From assembly GCF_007002745.1 (NCBI RefSeq), contig NZ_SGNY01000007.1:124001-188000 (forward strand): 64,000 bases of DNA. Reading direction: 5' to 3'. The position numbers were made by a program, and so were the translations under genes. The notes beneath the pieces were generated by a model that had not been told where the DNA came from, did not search any database, and was given only the letters and a program-made list of their open reading frames with translations. Below are positions 8,084 through 15,660 of the stretch, piece by piece. Position 1 is the stretch's first letter. Each line of letters starts with the position of its first letter. This DNA is from Martinezella rhizogenes (GTDB lineage: Bacteria; Pseudomonadota; Alphaproteobacteria; Rhizobiales; Rhizobiaceae).

Positions 8084-9082
8084 ATGGAAGGTCGTGGCAA
8101 TTCCGGCATCAGAACATTGATCGTCATTCCCTGCCTCAACGAGGCAACTACGATCGAAGGGCTGCTCAACAAGTTCACCGTCGCAATGCAGGGGCGTCTT
8201 TTCCGCATCGTGGTTGCCGATGGCGGCAGTACGGATGGAACACGCGATATCGTCACCGCCTTTGCGGCAAAGGACGAGCGCGTCACGCTGCTTGCCAATC
8301 CGAAGCGCATCCAGAGCGCCGGTATCAACCTTGCCGTCGCCACCTTCGGCGAGGATTTCGATTATCTCATCCGCATCGATGCCCATGGCGATTATCCCGA
8401 TGATTATTGCCAGCGGCTGATCGAGGATGCGGAGCGCACCGGCGCGGATTCCGTTGTCGTCGCCATGGATACGGTCGGCCACGGCCTGTTCCAGAAGGCG
8501 ACGGCCATCGCCCAGAATTCCAAGCTCGGCAATGGCGGCTCCAAGCACCGCGAAGGCGCGAAAGGCCACTGGATAGACCATGGCCACCACGCATTGATGC
8601 GGATTGCCGCTTTCGATGCAGTCGGCGGTTATGACGAGAGCTTCAGCCACAATGAGGATGCCGAGCTGGACTTCCGGCTGCGCAAATCCGGTTTCCGCAT
8701 CTGGATGACCGACAAGACCCGCATGACCTATTATCCGCGCGCCAGCGTCATGCCGCTGTTCCGGCAATATCTCGCCTATGGCCGCGGCCGGGCGAAGAAC
8801 CTTTTGAAACATCGCTCCATCCCGAAAATCCGCCAGATGATTCCGCTGGCCGTGCTGCCGGTCTTCATCTTTGCCTTGCTGTCGCTTGTGCACTGGGCCG
8901 CACTTATTCCGCTTGGCCTCTGGATCGCCGCATGTGTCGGTTATGGCTTGTGGATGGCAATAGATCAGAAGAACCCATACGGCCCGCTCGCCGCCTTTTC
9001 GGCGATGGTGATGCATCTGGCCTGGTCCACCGGCTTCTGGCTGGAACTCTTGAAATTCCGGGGAAGAAAGGCTGTCTCATGA
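8084..9082 (+). CDS. exoA: ExoA succinoglycan beta-1,3-glucosyltransferase (GT2)
   Basis: A 332-residue GT2 enzyme with two or three C-terminal membrane segments (about residues 250-315), as is usual for ExoA. The motifs are IVIPCLNEATTIEG, IVVADGGSTDGTRD and the metal site LIRIDAHGDYPDDY. ExoA adds the second sugar (beta-1,3 glucose) to galactosyl-undecaprenyl diphosphate. I start at ATG 8084 because AGGGGG lies 6 bases upstream; an ATG at 8066 adds six residues without a ribosome binding site. It overlaps exoM by four bases (ATGA). Confidence 0.92.
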   Translation: MEGRGNSGIRTLIVIPCLNEATTIEGLLNKFTVAMQGRLFRIVVADGGSTDGTRDIVTAFAAKDERVTLLANPKRIQSAGINLAVATFGEDFDYLIRIDAHGDYPDDYCQRLIEDAERTGADSVVVAMDTVGHGLFQKATAIAQNSKLGNGGSKHREGAKGHWIDHGHHALMRIAAFDAVGGYDESFSHNEDAELDFRLRKSGFRIWMTDKTRMTYYPRASVMPLFRQYLAYGRGRAKNLLKHRSIPKIRQMIPLAVLPVFIFALLSLVHWAALIPLGLWIAACVGYGLWMAIDQKNPYGPLAAFSAMVMHLAWSTGFWLELLKFRGRKAVS

Positions 9083-10023
9083 CCGACAACACCGTCACCC
9101 GCCCAGATGATTCGAAAACCGTCGATATCGGCATCTGCACCTACAGACGCCCGGCACTCGTCGCCACACTTCTGTCACTCTTCGAGCTCGACGTGCCGGA
9201 AGGCGTGACAGTTCGGCTGATTGTCGCGGATAATGATGAGGAGCCGAGTGCCAGGGCAAGCGTCGATCGGCTGCGCGAAACCGCCCCCTTCGAGATCACC
9301 TATGTGCATTGCCCGAAGTCGAATATCTCGATTGCCCGCAATGCCTGCCTGTCGGAATGCAAGGCGGATTATCTGGCCTTTATCGACGATGACGAAACCG
9401 CCCCGCCGCATTGGCTGGCCGCCCTTCTCGAAAAGGCCGATGAAACCGGTGCGGAAACCGTTCTCGGCCCGGTGACGGCCGTCTACCGCGAAAACGCGCC
9501 GGGCTGGATGAAACGCGGTGATTTCCACTCCACAATTCCCGTCTGGGTGAACGGCGAGATCATCACCGGTTATACCTGCAACACGCTGCTTAAGATGGAT
9601 GCGCCCTCGGTGAAAGGCCGGCGCTTCGCGCTGGCGCTCGGCCAGAGCGGTGGCGAAGACACCCATTTCTTCTCGCATCTTCACGCCGCAGGCGGCCGTA
9701 TCGTTTTTGCGGAAGATGCCATGCTGTCCGAACCGGTGCCGGAAAATCGCGCAAGTTTCATGTGGCTTGCCAAACGCCGCTTCCGCTCCGGCCAGACCCA
9801 TGGCCGGGTGCTGGCTGAAAAGAAACCCGGTGCACGCCGTGTGGTTCAGGTGCTGAAGGCAGGTTCGAAAGTGGTCTATTGCGCCGTCTTCGCCGCATTG
9901 AACAGCTTTAACGCCGTTCGCCGCAACCGTTATGCACTGCGTGGCGCGCTGCATATGGGCTCAGTGAGCGGCGCCTTCGGCGTGCGCGAAATCCGCCAAT
10001 ATGGCGCGGTGGAGGCGACCTGA
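9079..10023 (+). CDS. exoM: ExoM succinoglycan beta-1,4-glucosyltransferase (GT2)
   Basis: A 314-residue GT2 protein. It has the nucleotide-sugar strand DIGICTYRRPALV, the strand NISIARNACLSEC, and the DXD site FIDDDE. ExoM adds the fourth sugar (beta-1,4 glucose) of the succinoglycan unit. The chosen ATG overlaps the exoA stop in an ATGA arrangement, and its own TGA overlaps the exoO start (TGATG), so exoA-exoM-exoO are translationally coupled. A much longer in-frame extension upstream lies inside exoA and was not used. Confidence 0.92.
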   Translation: MTDNTVTRPDDSKTVDIGICTYRRPALVATLLSLFELDVPEGVTVRLIVADNDEEPSARASVDRLRETAPFEITYVHCPKSNISIARNACLSECKADYLAFIDDDETAPPHWLAALLEKADETGAETVLGPVTAVYRENAPGWMKRGDFHSTIPVWVNGEIITGYTCNTLLKMDAPSVKGRRFALALGQSGGEDTHFFSHLHAAGGRIVFAEDAMLSEPVPENRASFMWLAKRRFRSGQTHGRVLAEKKPGARRVVQVLKAGSKVVYCAVFAALNSFNAVRRNRYALRGALHMGSVSGAFGVREIRQYGAVEAT

Positions 10024-11018
10024 TGGAGAACCTTGCCCCGTCGCCCGATATCAGCTTCGTCATCGCCGCCTATAATACCGCCGATACGATTGAAGCCGCC
10101 ATTCAAAGCGCGCTCGGCCAGCAGGGTGTGACGCTGGAAGTGATCGTCGTCGACGACCGTTCCACCGATGGCACCATTGCGCTCGTGGAAGGTATCGCCG
10201 TCATCGACCCGCGTGTCCGTCTGCTTGCTCTTGCCGAAAATCTCGGACCGGGCGGTGCCCGCAATGCCGGCATCGAAGCCGCGACCGGACGCTGGATCGC
10301 CGTGCTCGATTCCGACGATGTCATACGCCCCGAGCGTTCCGCCTGCATGATGTGCCGGGCGGAAGCCGCAGGTGCGGCGATTGCGGTCGATAATCTCGAT
10401 GTCGTCTATACCGACGGCAGGCCGATGGAGACGATGTTTCCGGAAGAGTTTCTGGAGGAACGGGCGGTTCTCACCCTTGAGGACTTCATTTCCTCCAACA
10501 TCCTGTTCCGCGCCACCTTCAATTTCGGCTATATGAAGCCGATGTTCCGGCGCGATTTCCTCAATGCCGAGGGACTGCGTTTCCGCGAGGATATCCGCAT
10601 TGGCGAGGATTATATCCTGCTCGCCTCGGCGCTCGCCGCCGGTGGTCTCTGCGTCATCGAACCCAAACCGGGTTACATCTACAATATCCGCGAAGGTTCG
10701 ATTTCGCGTGTGCTCGAGCTTCATCACGTCGAAGCGATGATGCGGGCGGATCAGGAATTCCTGAGCCATTACACTTTGCTGCCCGCCGCCATGGATGCGC
10801 AGCAGGCGAGAGCCCGCAGCCTGCAGTTGGCGCATAATTTTTTGACATTGGTGGAAAACATCAAGAGCCGTTCGGTACTCGGCGCCTTGAAGACCACGAT
10901 AAGGGATCCTGCCGTGCTGGGGCATTTGCGAATGCCGATTGCAGTGCGGCTGAGGAGGCTGCGGGACGCCATGTTTGCGCCCGCAGCAAATACAGGGGTG
11001 AAAAGACAGATTTCGTGA
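10023..11018 (+). CDS. exoO: ExoO succinoglycan beta-1,6-glucosyltransferase (GT2)
   Basis: A 331-residue GT2 protein: [20 protein letters not shown] at the N terminus, [28 protein letters not shown], and the metal site VLDSDD at about residue 98. ExoO adds the first side-chain glucose (beta-1,6). Its second half ([21 protein letters not shown]) is closely similar to the partial ExoU at the left edge of the window, pointing to common ancestry of the two beta-1,6 enzymes. The start overlaps the exoM stop by one base. Confidence 0.92.
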   Translation: MENLAPSPDISFVIAAYNTADTIEAAIQSALGQQGVTLEVIVVDDRSTDGTIALVEGIAVIDPRVRLLALAENLGPGGARNAGIEAATGRWIAVLDSDDVIRPERSACMMCRAEAAGAAIAVDNLDVVYTDGRPMETMFPEEFLEERAVLTLEDFISSNILFRATFNFGYMKPMFRRDFLNAEGLRFREDIRIGEDYILLASALAAGGLCVIEPKPGYIYNIREGSISRVLELHHVEAMMRADQEFLSHYTLLPAAMDAQQARARSLQLAHNFLTLVENIKSRSVLGALKTTIRDPAVLGHLRMPIAVRLRRLRDAMFAPAANTGVKRQIS

Positions 11019-11085
11019 AATTTGCGCGTGGACGAAATCTGCGCGGGGACTGGGGACAGATCAAACCTTGATGAAGGAGAACGCG

Positions 11086-11991
11086 ATGGACCTGAACAAA
11101 ACTGTCAGAAAAGCCGTCATTCCCGTAGCTGGCAACGGCACACGGTTTTTGCCCGCCACCAAGGCGATGCCGAAGGAAATGCTGACGATCGTCGACCGCC
11201 CGGTCGTGCAATATGCCGTCGATGAAGCCATGCAGGCCGGCATCGAGCATATTATTTTCGTGACGAGCCGCAACAAGACCGCCATCGAAGACTATTTCGA
11301 CAGCGCGCCGGAGCTCATCAATACGCTCACCCGCTCCGGCAAGACGGTGCAGGTATTGCAGCTGGAAAAGATGCTGCCGGTTGCCGGCACGGTGAGCTAC
11401 ACACGCCAGCAGGTGCCGCTCGGTCTCGGCCACGCCGTCTGGTGCGCGCGTGAACTGGTGGGCAAGGAGCCTTTCGCCCTGCTTCTGCCTGACATGGTGT
11501 CCTACGGCGCACGCGGCTGCATCGCTGGCCTGATGGAACTTTATGACGAAGTCGGCGGCAATATTCTCGGCGTCGAGGAATGCCTGCCGGAAGAAGTCTC
11601 GTCCTATGGTGTCGTTGGCGTCGGCCAGAAGGTCAATCATGGCTTCGCCGTCACCGAAATGGTCGAAAAGCCGGAACCATCCAAGGCGCCTTCGAATTAT
11701 TACCTGAATGGCCGTTACATTCTGCAGCCGGAAATCTTCGATATTCTTGCGAAGCAGGAACGCGGTGCGGGCAATGAAATCCAGCTGACCGACGGCATGA
11801 AGCGGCTTGCCGAAAAGCAGGCTTTCCATGCGCAGAAATATGGTGGTCGCACCTTTGACTGCGGCAGCAAGCAGGGTTTCATCGCCGCCAACGTCGCTTT
11901 CTCGCTGATGCGCGCCGACATGGAGGCGCAGGTTCTCGCTTCCGTGAAGGAACTGGTGGCACACCACGAAAGCCGCGTTCGGGCGGCCTGA
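11086..11991 (+). CDS. exoN: ExoN UTP-glucose-1-phosphate uridylyltransferase
   Basis: A 301-residue GalU-type nucleotidyltransferase that makes UDP-glucose from UTP and glucose-1-phosphate, the donor for the Exo glucosyltransferases. The signature [24 protein letters not shown] and the sugar-phosphate site VVEKP-like [14 protein letters not shown] are present. I start at ATG 11086 because AAGGAG lies 6 bases upstream; TTG 11068 and ATG 11071 are in frame but the ribosome binding site falls inside that extension. It is the last of the tightly packed exoHKLAMON genes; a strong hairpin separates it from exoP. Confidence 0.93.
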   Translation: MDLNKTVRKAVIPVAGNGTRFLPATKAMPKEMLTIVDRPVVQYAVDEAMQAGIEHIIFVTSRNKTAIEDYFDSAPELINTLTRSGKTVQVLQLEKMLPVAGTVSYTRQQVPLGLGHAVWCARELVGKEPFALLLPDMVSYGARGCIAGLMELYDEVGGNILGVEECLPEEVSSYGVVGVGQKVNHGFAVTEMVEKPEPSKAPSNYYLNGRYILQPEIFDILAKQERGAGNEIQLTDGMKRLAEKQAFHAQKYGGRTFDCGSKQGFIAANVAFSLMRADMEAQVLASVKELVAHHESRVRAA

Positions 11992-12038
11992 CTTTAATCG
12001 CGCCGCCGGGGAGGCGGCTGGCGCACCAATAACGGGGG

Positions 12039-12081
12039 GCGGGAAGGCGAGCCAGGGCTCGGCTTCCCGCGTACCATTTTT
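12039..12081 (+). terminator. Strong hairpin plus T run between exoN and exoP
   Basis: GCGGGAAG at 12039-12046 pairs with CTTCCCGC at 12063-12070, and an inner CGAGC/GCTCG extends the stem past one mismatch. A run of five T follows at 12077-12081. This has the form of an intrinsic terminator or attenuator just 19 bases before the exoP start, so exoP expression from the exoH promoter is probably reduced. Termination in vivo is inference. Confidence 0.6.
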
Positions 12082-12099
12082 AATTCACAAGGTAGGTCC

Positions 12100-14448
12100 A
12101 TGCACCACAAGACCTTTAAATCCAACATCGGTTTTCCGGAATCCGGCAAGGATTCCGACACGTTTATCGACCTCGACCGCCTGTGGGCCGCCGTGGTGCG
12201 CCGTGCCAATGTCATTGCCGCTTCGGTCATCGCCGCCGTGGTTCTGGCCGGCCTTTATCTGGTGCTTGCGACCCCCGTTTACACCGCGATGACGCAGGTG
12301 CTGCTGGATGAAAGCCTTTCCCGTTATGCGGAAGAGGAATCACCGGTGCCCGCCGCGCAGATCGTCGACAACCGCATCGCCAGCGCCGTGGAAATTTTGA
12401 AATCCAAGGAAATGGCGCTGACCGTGGTCGACAAGGCCAAGCTCGATGAGAACGACATCATCGTCAATCCGCCGATGTCGCCGGTCGAGCTCGTCAAATC
12501 CTCCGTGCGCGGCGTGCTTGATCTCGTCCTGCCCGGCGACCCACCCGCCTCCGAAGCCGCGATCCGCGCCGGACGCCGCGAAAAGGCGGCTGCCGTGCTG
12601 CAGCAGTCGCTGACAGTGGAACGCGTCGGCCGCAGCTCGGTCATCGCCATTTCCACCCGCTCGACCGACCGCCAGCTGGCCGCGCAGATCGCCAAGACCT
12701 ACGCGCAGGCCTACCTTACCGAACAGCTGAACGCCAATTTCGACGCCAGCGAGCGCGCTTCGGTATGGTTGCAGGAGCGCATGACCGACCTTAACCAGCG
12801 CGCCCAGGCGGCTGAGCTGGCGGTGCAGAAATTCAAGTCGGACAACAACATCGTCTCCTCGCGCGGCGAGCTGATGTCGGAAGGCCAGCTTGCTGATCTA
12901 AACGGCCAGTTGATTGCCGCTCAGGCGGATGCCGCAACGGCCTCGGCCCGCTATAACCAGTATAAGTCGATTATCGACCGAGGACCTGACGTGGCTGTCG
13001 ATAACGCCGTTGTTTCGGCACGCGACACTGACAATTCGGTTATTCAGGATCTTCGCAAGCGCTACATCACCATTTCTGACCGGCAGCAGGGCATCGTCCA
13101 GCAATTCGGCGCGGACCATCCGCAGGCCGTTGCGCTGGACGCCGAGAAGAAAGAGGTTTCGCGGCAGATCTATCAGGAACTACAGCAGCTGACCGGCAGC
13201 CTGAAGAACGAGTACGACGTTGCCAATTCCCGCGTGCAGTCGCTGCGCGACAATATCGAAGGCGTTGCGGGCCGCAACTCGCAGGCCAATATCACCATGG
13301 TGCAATTGCGCGAGCTCGAGCAGCGCGCAACCGCATTGCGCACACTTTACCAGTCCTATCTCGGCCGTTTCGAGGAGGCCTCGCAGAAGCAGTCGCTGCC
13401 GATCGCAAAGGCCCGGATCATCTCCGAAGCAGGTCTGCCGACCGCGCCGTCCAGTCCGAAAAAGACCATGACCATGGCGCTTTCGGTCATTCTCGGCCTG
13501 ATGCTGGGCGGCGGTATCGCAGCACTTCTCGAATTCCGTGACCGGTTTTTCCACACCGGCAACGATGTGCGCGACAATCTGCGCATGCGTTTTCTGGGCT
13601 ACCTGCCGTTTATCGGCGAAAGGGGCGTGGAAACGGCAAAACCAGGCACCAGCGCCGCCACCCCCGGCGGCGAGAATGCCACGCTTGATGAAAGCGGCCA
13701 GGTCTCGTTCCAGAAGATGCTGCGCCTTGCGGTCGACAGCCCGCGCTCCAGCTTTGCGGAGACCCTGCGCAACGTGAAACTGACGGCGGATGTCGTCATT
13801 CAGGAACGCCAGTGCCGGGTCATCGGTGTCATCTCCTGCCTGCCGAACGAAGGCAAGTCGGTCGTGGCGCTCAATCTGGCCGGGCTGATCGCCTCGACCG
13901 GCAAACGCACGCTGGTGGTGGATGCCGATATCCGCAATCCCGGCCTCAGCCGCATGCTGACCACACGGCAATCCGCCGGTCTGGTGGAAGTCGTCCTCGA
14001 CGAGGTGCCGTGGACACAGGCCGTGAAGGTGGATACGCGCACGAAAATGGGCATCCTGCCGGTTTCTACCAGCAACCAGTTCGCCCATTCCAGCGAATTG
14101 CTGGCTTCTTCCGGCATGCGCAAATTCATCGATCAGGCGCGTGAAGCCTGCGACTACATCATCGTCGACCTTGCACCCGTGGTCCCCGTCATCGACGCCA
14201 AGGCCTTTGCACCGCAGGTGGACGGTTTCGTCTTCGTCACCGAATGGGGCAAGACGCCGATCCAGATGGTGCAGAACCTGATGGCCAACGAACCGCAGAT
14301 CGCCAACAAGACGCTGGGCATCGTGCTCAACAAGACCGACATGACGGAGTTGCAGCGTTATGCCGGCCCGGGTGGCTCGGAACATTATCACGAGAGCTTC
14401 TCGGCCTATTACGGCGACGCAAAGCCGCCGGTAAAGGAAAATGCGTAA
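12100..14448 (+). CDS. exoP: ExoP chain-length determinant / BY-kinase-like protein
   Basis: A 782-residue polysaccharide co-polymerase. It has an N-terminal Wzz domain flanked by membrane helices at about residues 38-60 and 456-474, with a periplasmic coiled-coil region between, and a cytoplasmic ATPase domain from about residue 560. The Walker A motif CLPNEGKS carries K586 and the Walker A' VVDADIRNPG carries D608 and D610. Four tyrosines cluster in the last 30 residues (RYAG, HYHESFSAYYGD), a likely autophosphorylation tail. ExoP controls succinoglycan polymer length with ExoQ and ExoT. The ribosome binding site AAGGTAGG precedes the ATG. It may have its own promoter given the hairpin upstream. 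Confidence 0.93.
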   Translation: MHHKTFKSNIGFPESGKDSDTFIDLDRLWAAVVRRANVIAASVIAAVVLAGLYLVLATPVYTAMTQVLLDESLSRYAEEESPVPAAQIVDNRIASAVEILKSKEMALTVVDKAKLDENDIIVNPPMSPVELVKSSVRGVLDLVLPGDPPASEAAIRAGRREKAAAVLQQSLTVERVGRSSVIAISTRSTDRQLAAQIAKTYAQAYLTEQLNANFDASERASVWLQERMTDLNQRAQAAELAVQKFKSDNNIVSSRGELMSEGQLADLNGQLIAAQADAATASARYNQYKSIIDRGPDVAVDNAVVSARDTDNSVIQDLRKRYITISDRQQGIVQQFGADHPQAVALDAEKKEVSRQIYQELQQLTGSLKNEYDVANSRVQSLRDNIEGVAGRNSQANITMVQLRELEQRATALRTLYQSYLGRFEEASQKQSLPIAKARIISEAGLPTAPSSPKKTMTMALSVILGLMLGGGIAALLEFRDRFFHTGNDVRDNLRMRFLGYLPFIGERGVETAKPGTSAATPGGENATLDESGQVSFQKMLRLAVDSPRSSFAETLRNVKLTADVVIQERQCRVIGVISCLPNEGKSVVALNLAGLIASTGKRTLVVDADIRNPGLSRMLTTRQSAGLVEVVLDEVPWTQAVKVDTRTKMGILPVSTSNQFAHSSELLASSGMRKFIDQAREACDYIIVDLAPVVPVIDAKAFAPQVDGFVFVTEWGKTPIQMVQNLMANEPQIANKTLGIVLNKTDMTELQRYAGPGGSEHYHESFSAYYGDAKPPVKENA

Positions 14449-14483
14449 TGGTGGAGATTTAACAGGCCGGTTGCATCCCCACT

Positions 14484-14598
14484 CCGTCACCCCGGCCCCC
14501 GAGCCGGGGTCCAGCCAGCCCAAGTCCTTGGGCTGAAAAACTCTTCTCGCCGCGCAGACGCGCGGCGGCTGGATGCCGGATCTAGTCCGGCATGACGG
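14484..14598. repeat. RIME-like intergenic mosaic element
   Basis: A 115-base element with two large palindromes. The left one is built on CCCCGGCCCCCGAGCCGGGG and the right one on TGCCGGATCTAGTCCGGCA. The ends are inverted (CCGTCA... and ...TGACGG) and the inner edges are also inverted copies (TCCAGCC and GGCTGGA). Between them lie two smaller hairpins, AGCCCAAG/CTTGGGCT and one around CGCCGCGCAGACGCGCGGCG. Size and architecture match the about 108-base rhizobial intergenic mosaic elements (RIME) with two palindromes. It sits after exoP and could end its transcript. Confidence 0.75.
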
Positions 14599-14692
14599 AA
14601 GAATCACAAATTCCCCCATTCCACCCATGGTATTGCCCGCCGAAATTGCGCATTGATGGCGTGAAGCTAAAATCGCAAGCAGGACCAGTTTC

Positions 14693-15637
14693 ATGTCATC
14701 ACCCATCGCCTTTGTTTCGCGGATGAATGCGGAAGCGGAGGCCGTCTGGAAGCATGCGCTTCGTGCCGCCATGCCGCAGGAGGAAATCCTCTCCTTTTCC
14801 GAATTGACCAGCGAACAGAGAGGGGCCGTGGATTTCGCCATCGTCGCCAATCCCGATCCGGCCGACATTGCCGCATTGCCGGGTCTGACATGGATTCACA
14901 GTCTCTGGGCGGGCGTTGAGCGGCTGGTGCTGGAACTGGGCAACAAGGCGCCGCCCATCGTCCGGCTGAAGGATCCGGAGCTTTCGCGCGTCATGGCCGA
15001 AGCCGTGCTGGCTTGGACCTATTATCTGCAACGCGACATGCCGGCCTATCGCGACAACCAGCAAAAGGCGCTCTGGCAGGAATTCGACTATCGCCATCCG
15101 CGCGAGATGACCATCGGCCTTCTCGGCCTCGGCGCGCTTGGCACCGCTGCGGCGGAACGCCTAAGCCACGCGGGCTTCAACGTTTCGGGCTGGAGTCGCT
15201 CGGCCAAGGCGATCGACGGCGTGGAAACGCTGACCGGCGATGACGGGCTGCAGGCACTGCTGGAAAAAAGCGACATCCTGGTCTGCCTCGTGCCGCTCAC
15301 CGATGCCACACGCGGCCTTCTCGATGCCGGCCGTCTTGCCGCGATGAAAAACGGCGCGGCGCTCATCAACTTCGCACGGGGTGCGGTCATCATTGCCGGA
15401 GACCTGATTGCGGCGCTCGATTCCGGCAGGCTTTCACATGCCGTGCTCGATGTTTTCGAGCAGGAACCATTGCCCGCCTCTTCCGCCTTCTGGCAGCACC
15501 CGAAAGTCACCGTCCTGCCGCACATTTCCGCGCCGACAAGCCGCGAAAGTTCAGCCCGGATCGTTGCCGGCAATGTTCGCACATGGCGCGAAACAGGTTC
15601 GCTGCCGGAAACGGTGGATATGGCGCGTGGTTACTGA
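14693..15637 (+). CDS. D-2-hydroxyacid dehydrogenase, GhrA-like glyoxylate/hydroxypyruvate reductase
   Basis: A 314-residue NAD(P)-dependent D-isomer-specific 2-hydroxyacid dehydrogenase. The dinucleotide motif GLLGLGALGTAAAERL is followed by WSRS, which suggests NADPH preference. The catalytic Arg is in INFARGAVI, the Glu in VFEQEPLP and the His in LPHISAPTS. The shape and length fit the GhrA branch, which reduces glyoxylate and hydroxypyruvate in the cytoplasm; substrate cannot be fixed from the sequence. It is monocistronic and convergent with the hybrid kinase to its right. Confidence 0.88.
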   Translation: MSSPIAFVSRMNAEAEAVWKHALRAAMPQEEILSFSELTSEQRGAVDFAIVANPDPADIAALPGLTWIHSLWAGVERLVLELGNKAPPIVRLKDPELSRVMAEAVLAWTYYLQRDMPAYRDNQQKALWQEFDYRHPREMTIGLLGLGALGTAAAERLSHAGFNVSGWSRSAKAIDGVETLTGDDGLQALLEKSDILVCLVPLTDATRGLLDAGRLAAMKNGAALINFARGAVIIAGDLIAALDSGRLSHAVLDVFEQEPLPASSAFWQHPKVTVLPHISAPTSRESSARIVAGNVRTWRETGSLPETVDMARGY

Positions 15638-15660
15638 CCCCGCAAAAAACGACAGGCGGC

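Noticed and set aside
13180-14868. 562-codon open frame on the minus strand across exoP
   Set aside because: It is the antisense shadow of exoP, whose Wzz and ATPase motifs are intact on the plus strand; the translated antisense product is rich in His/Arg/Gly with no recognisable domain and no ribosome binding site.
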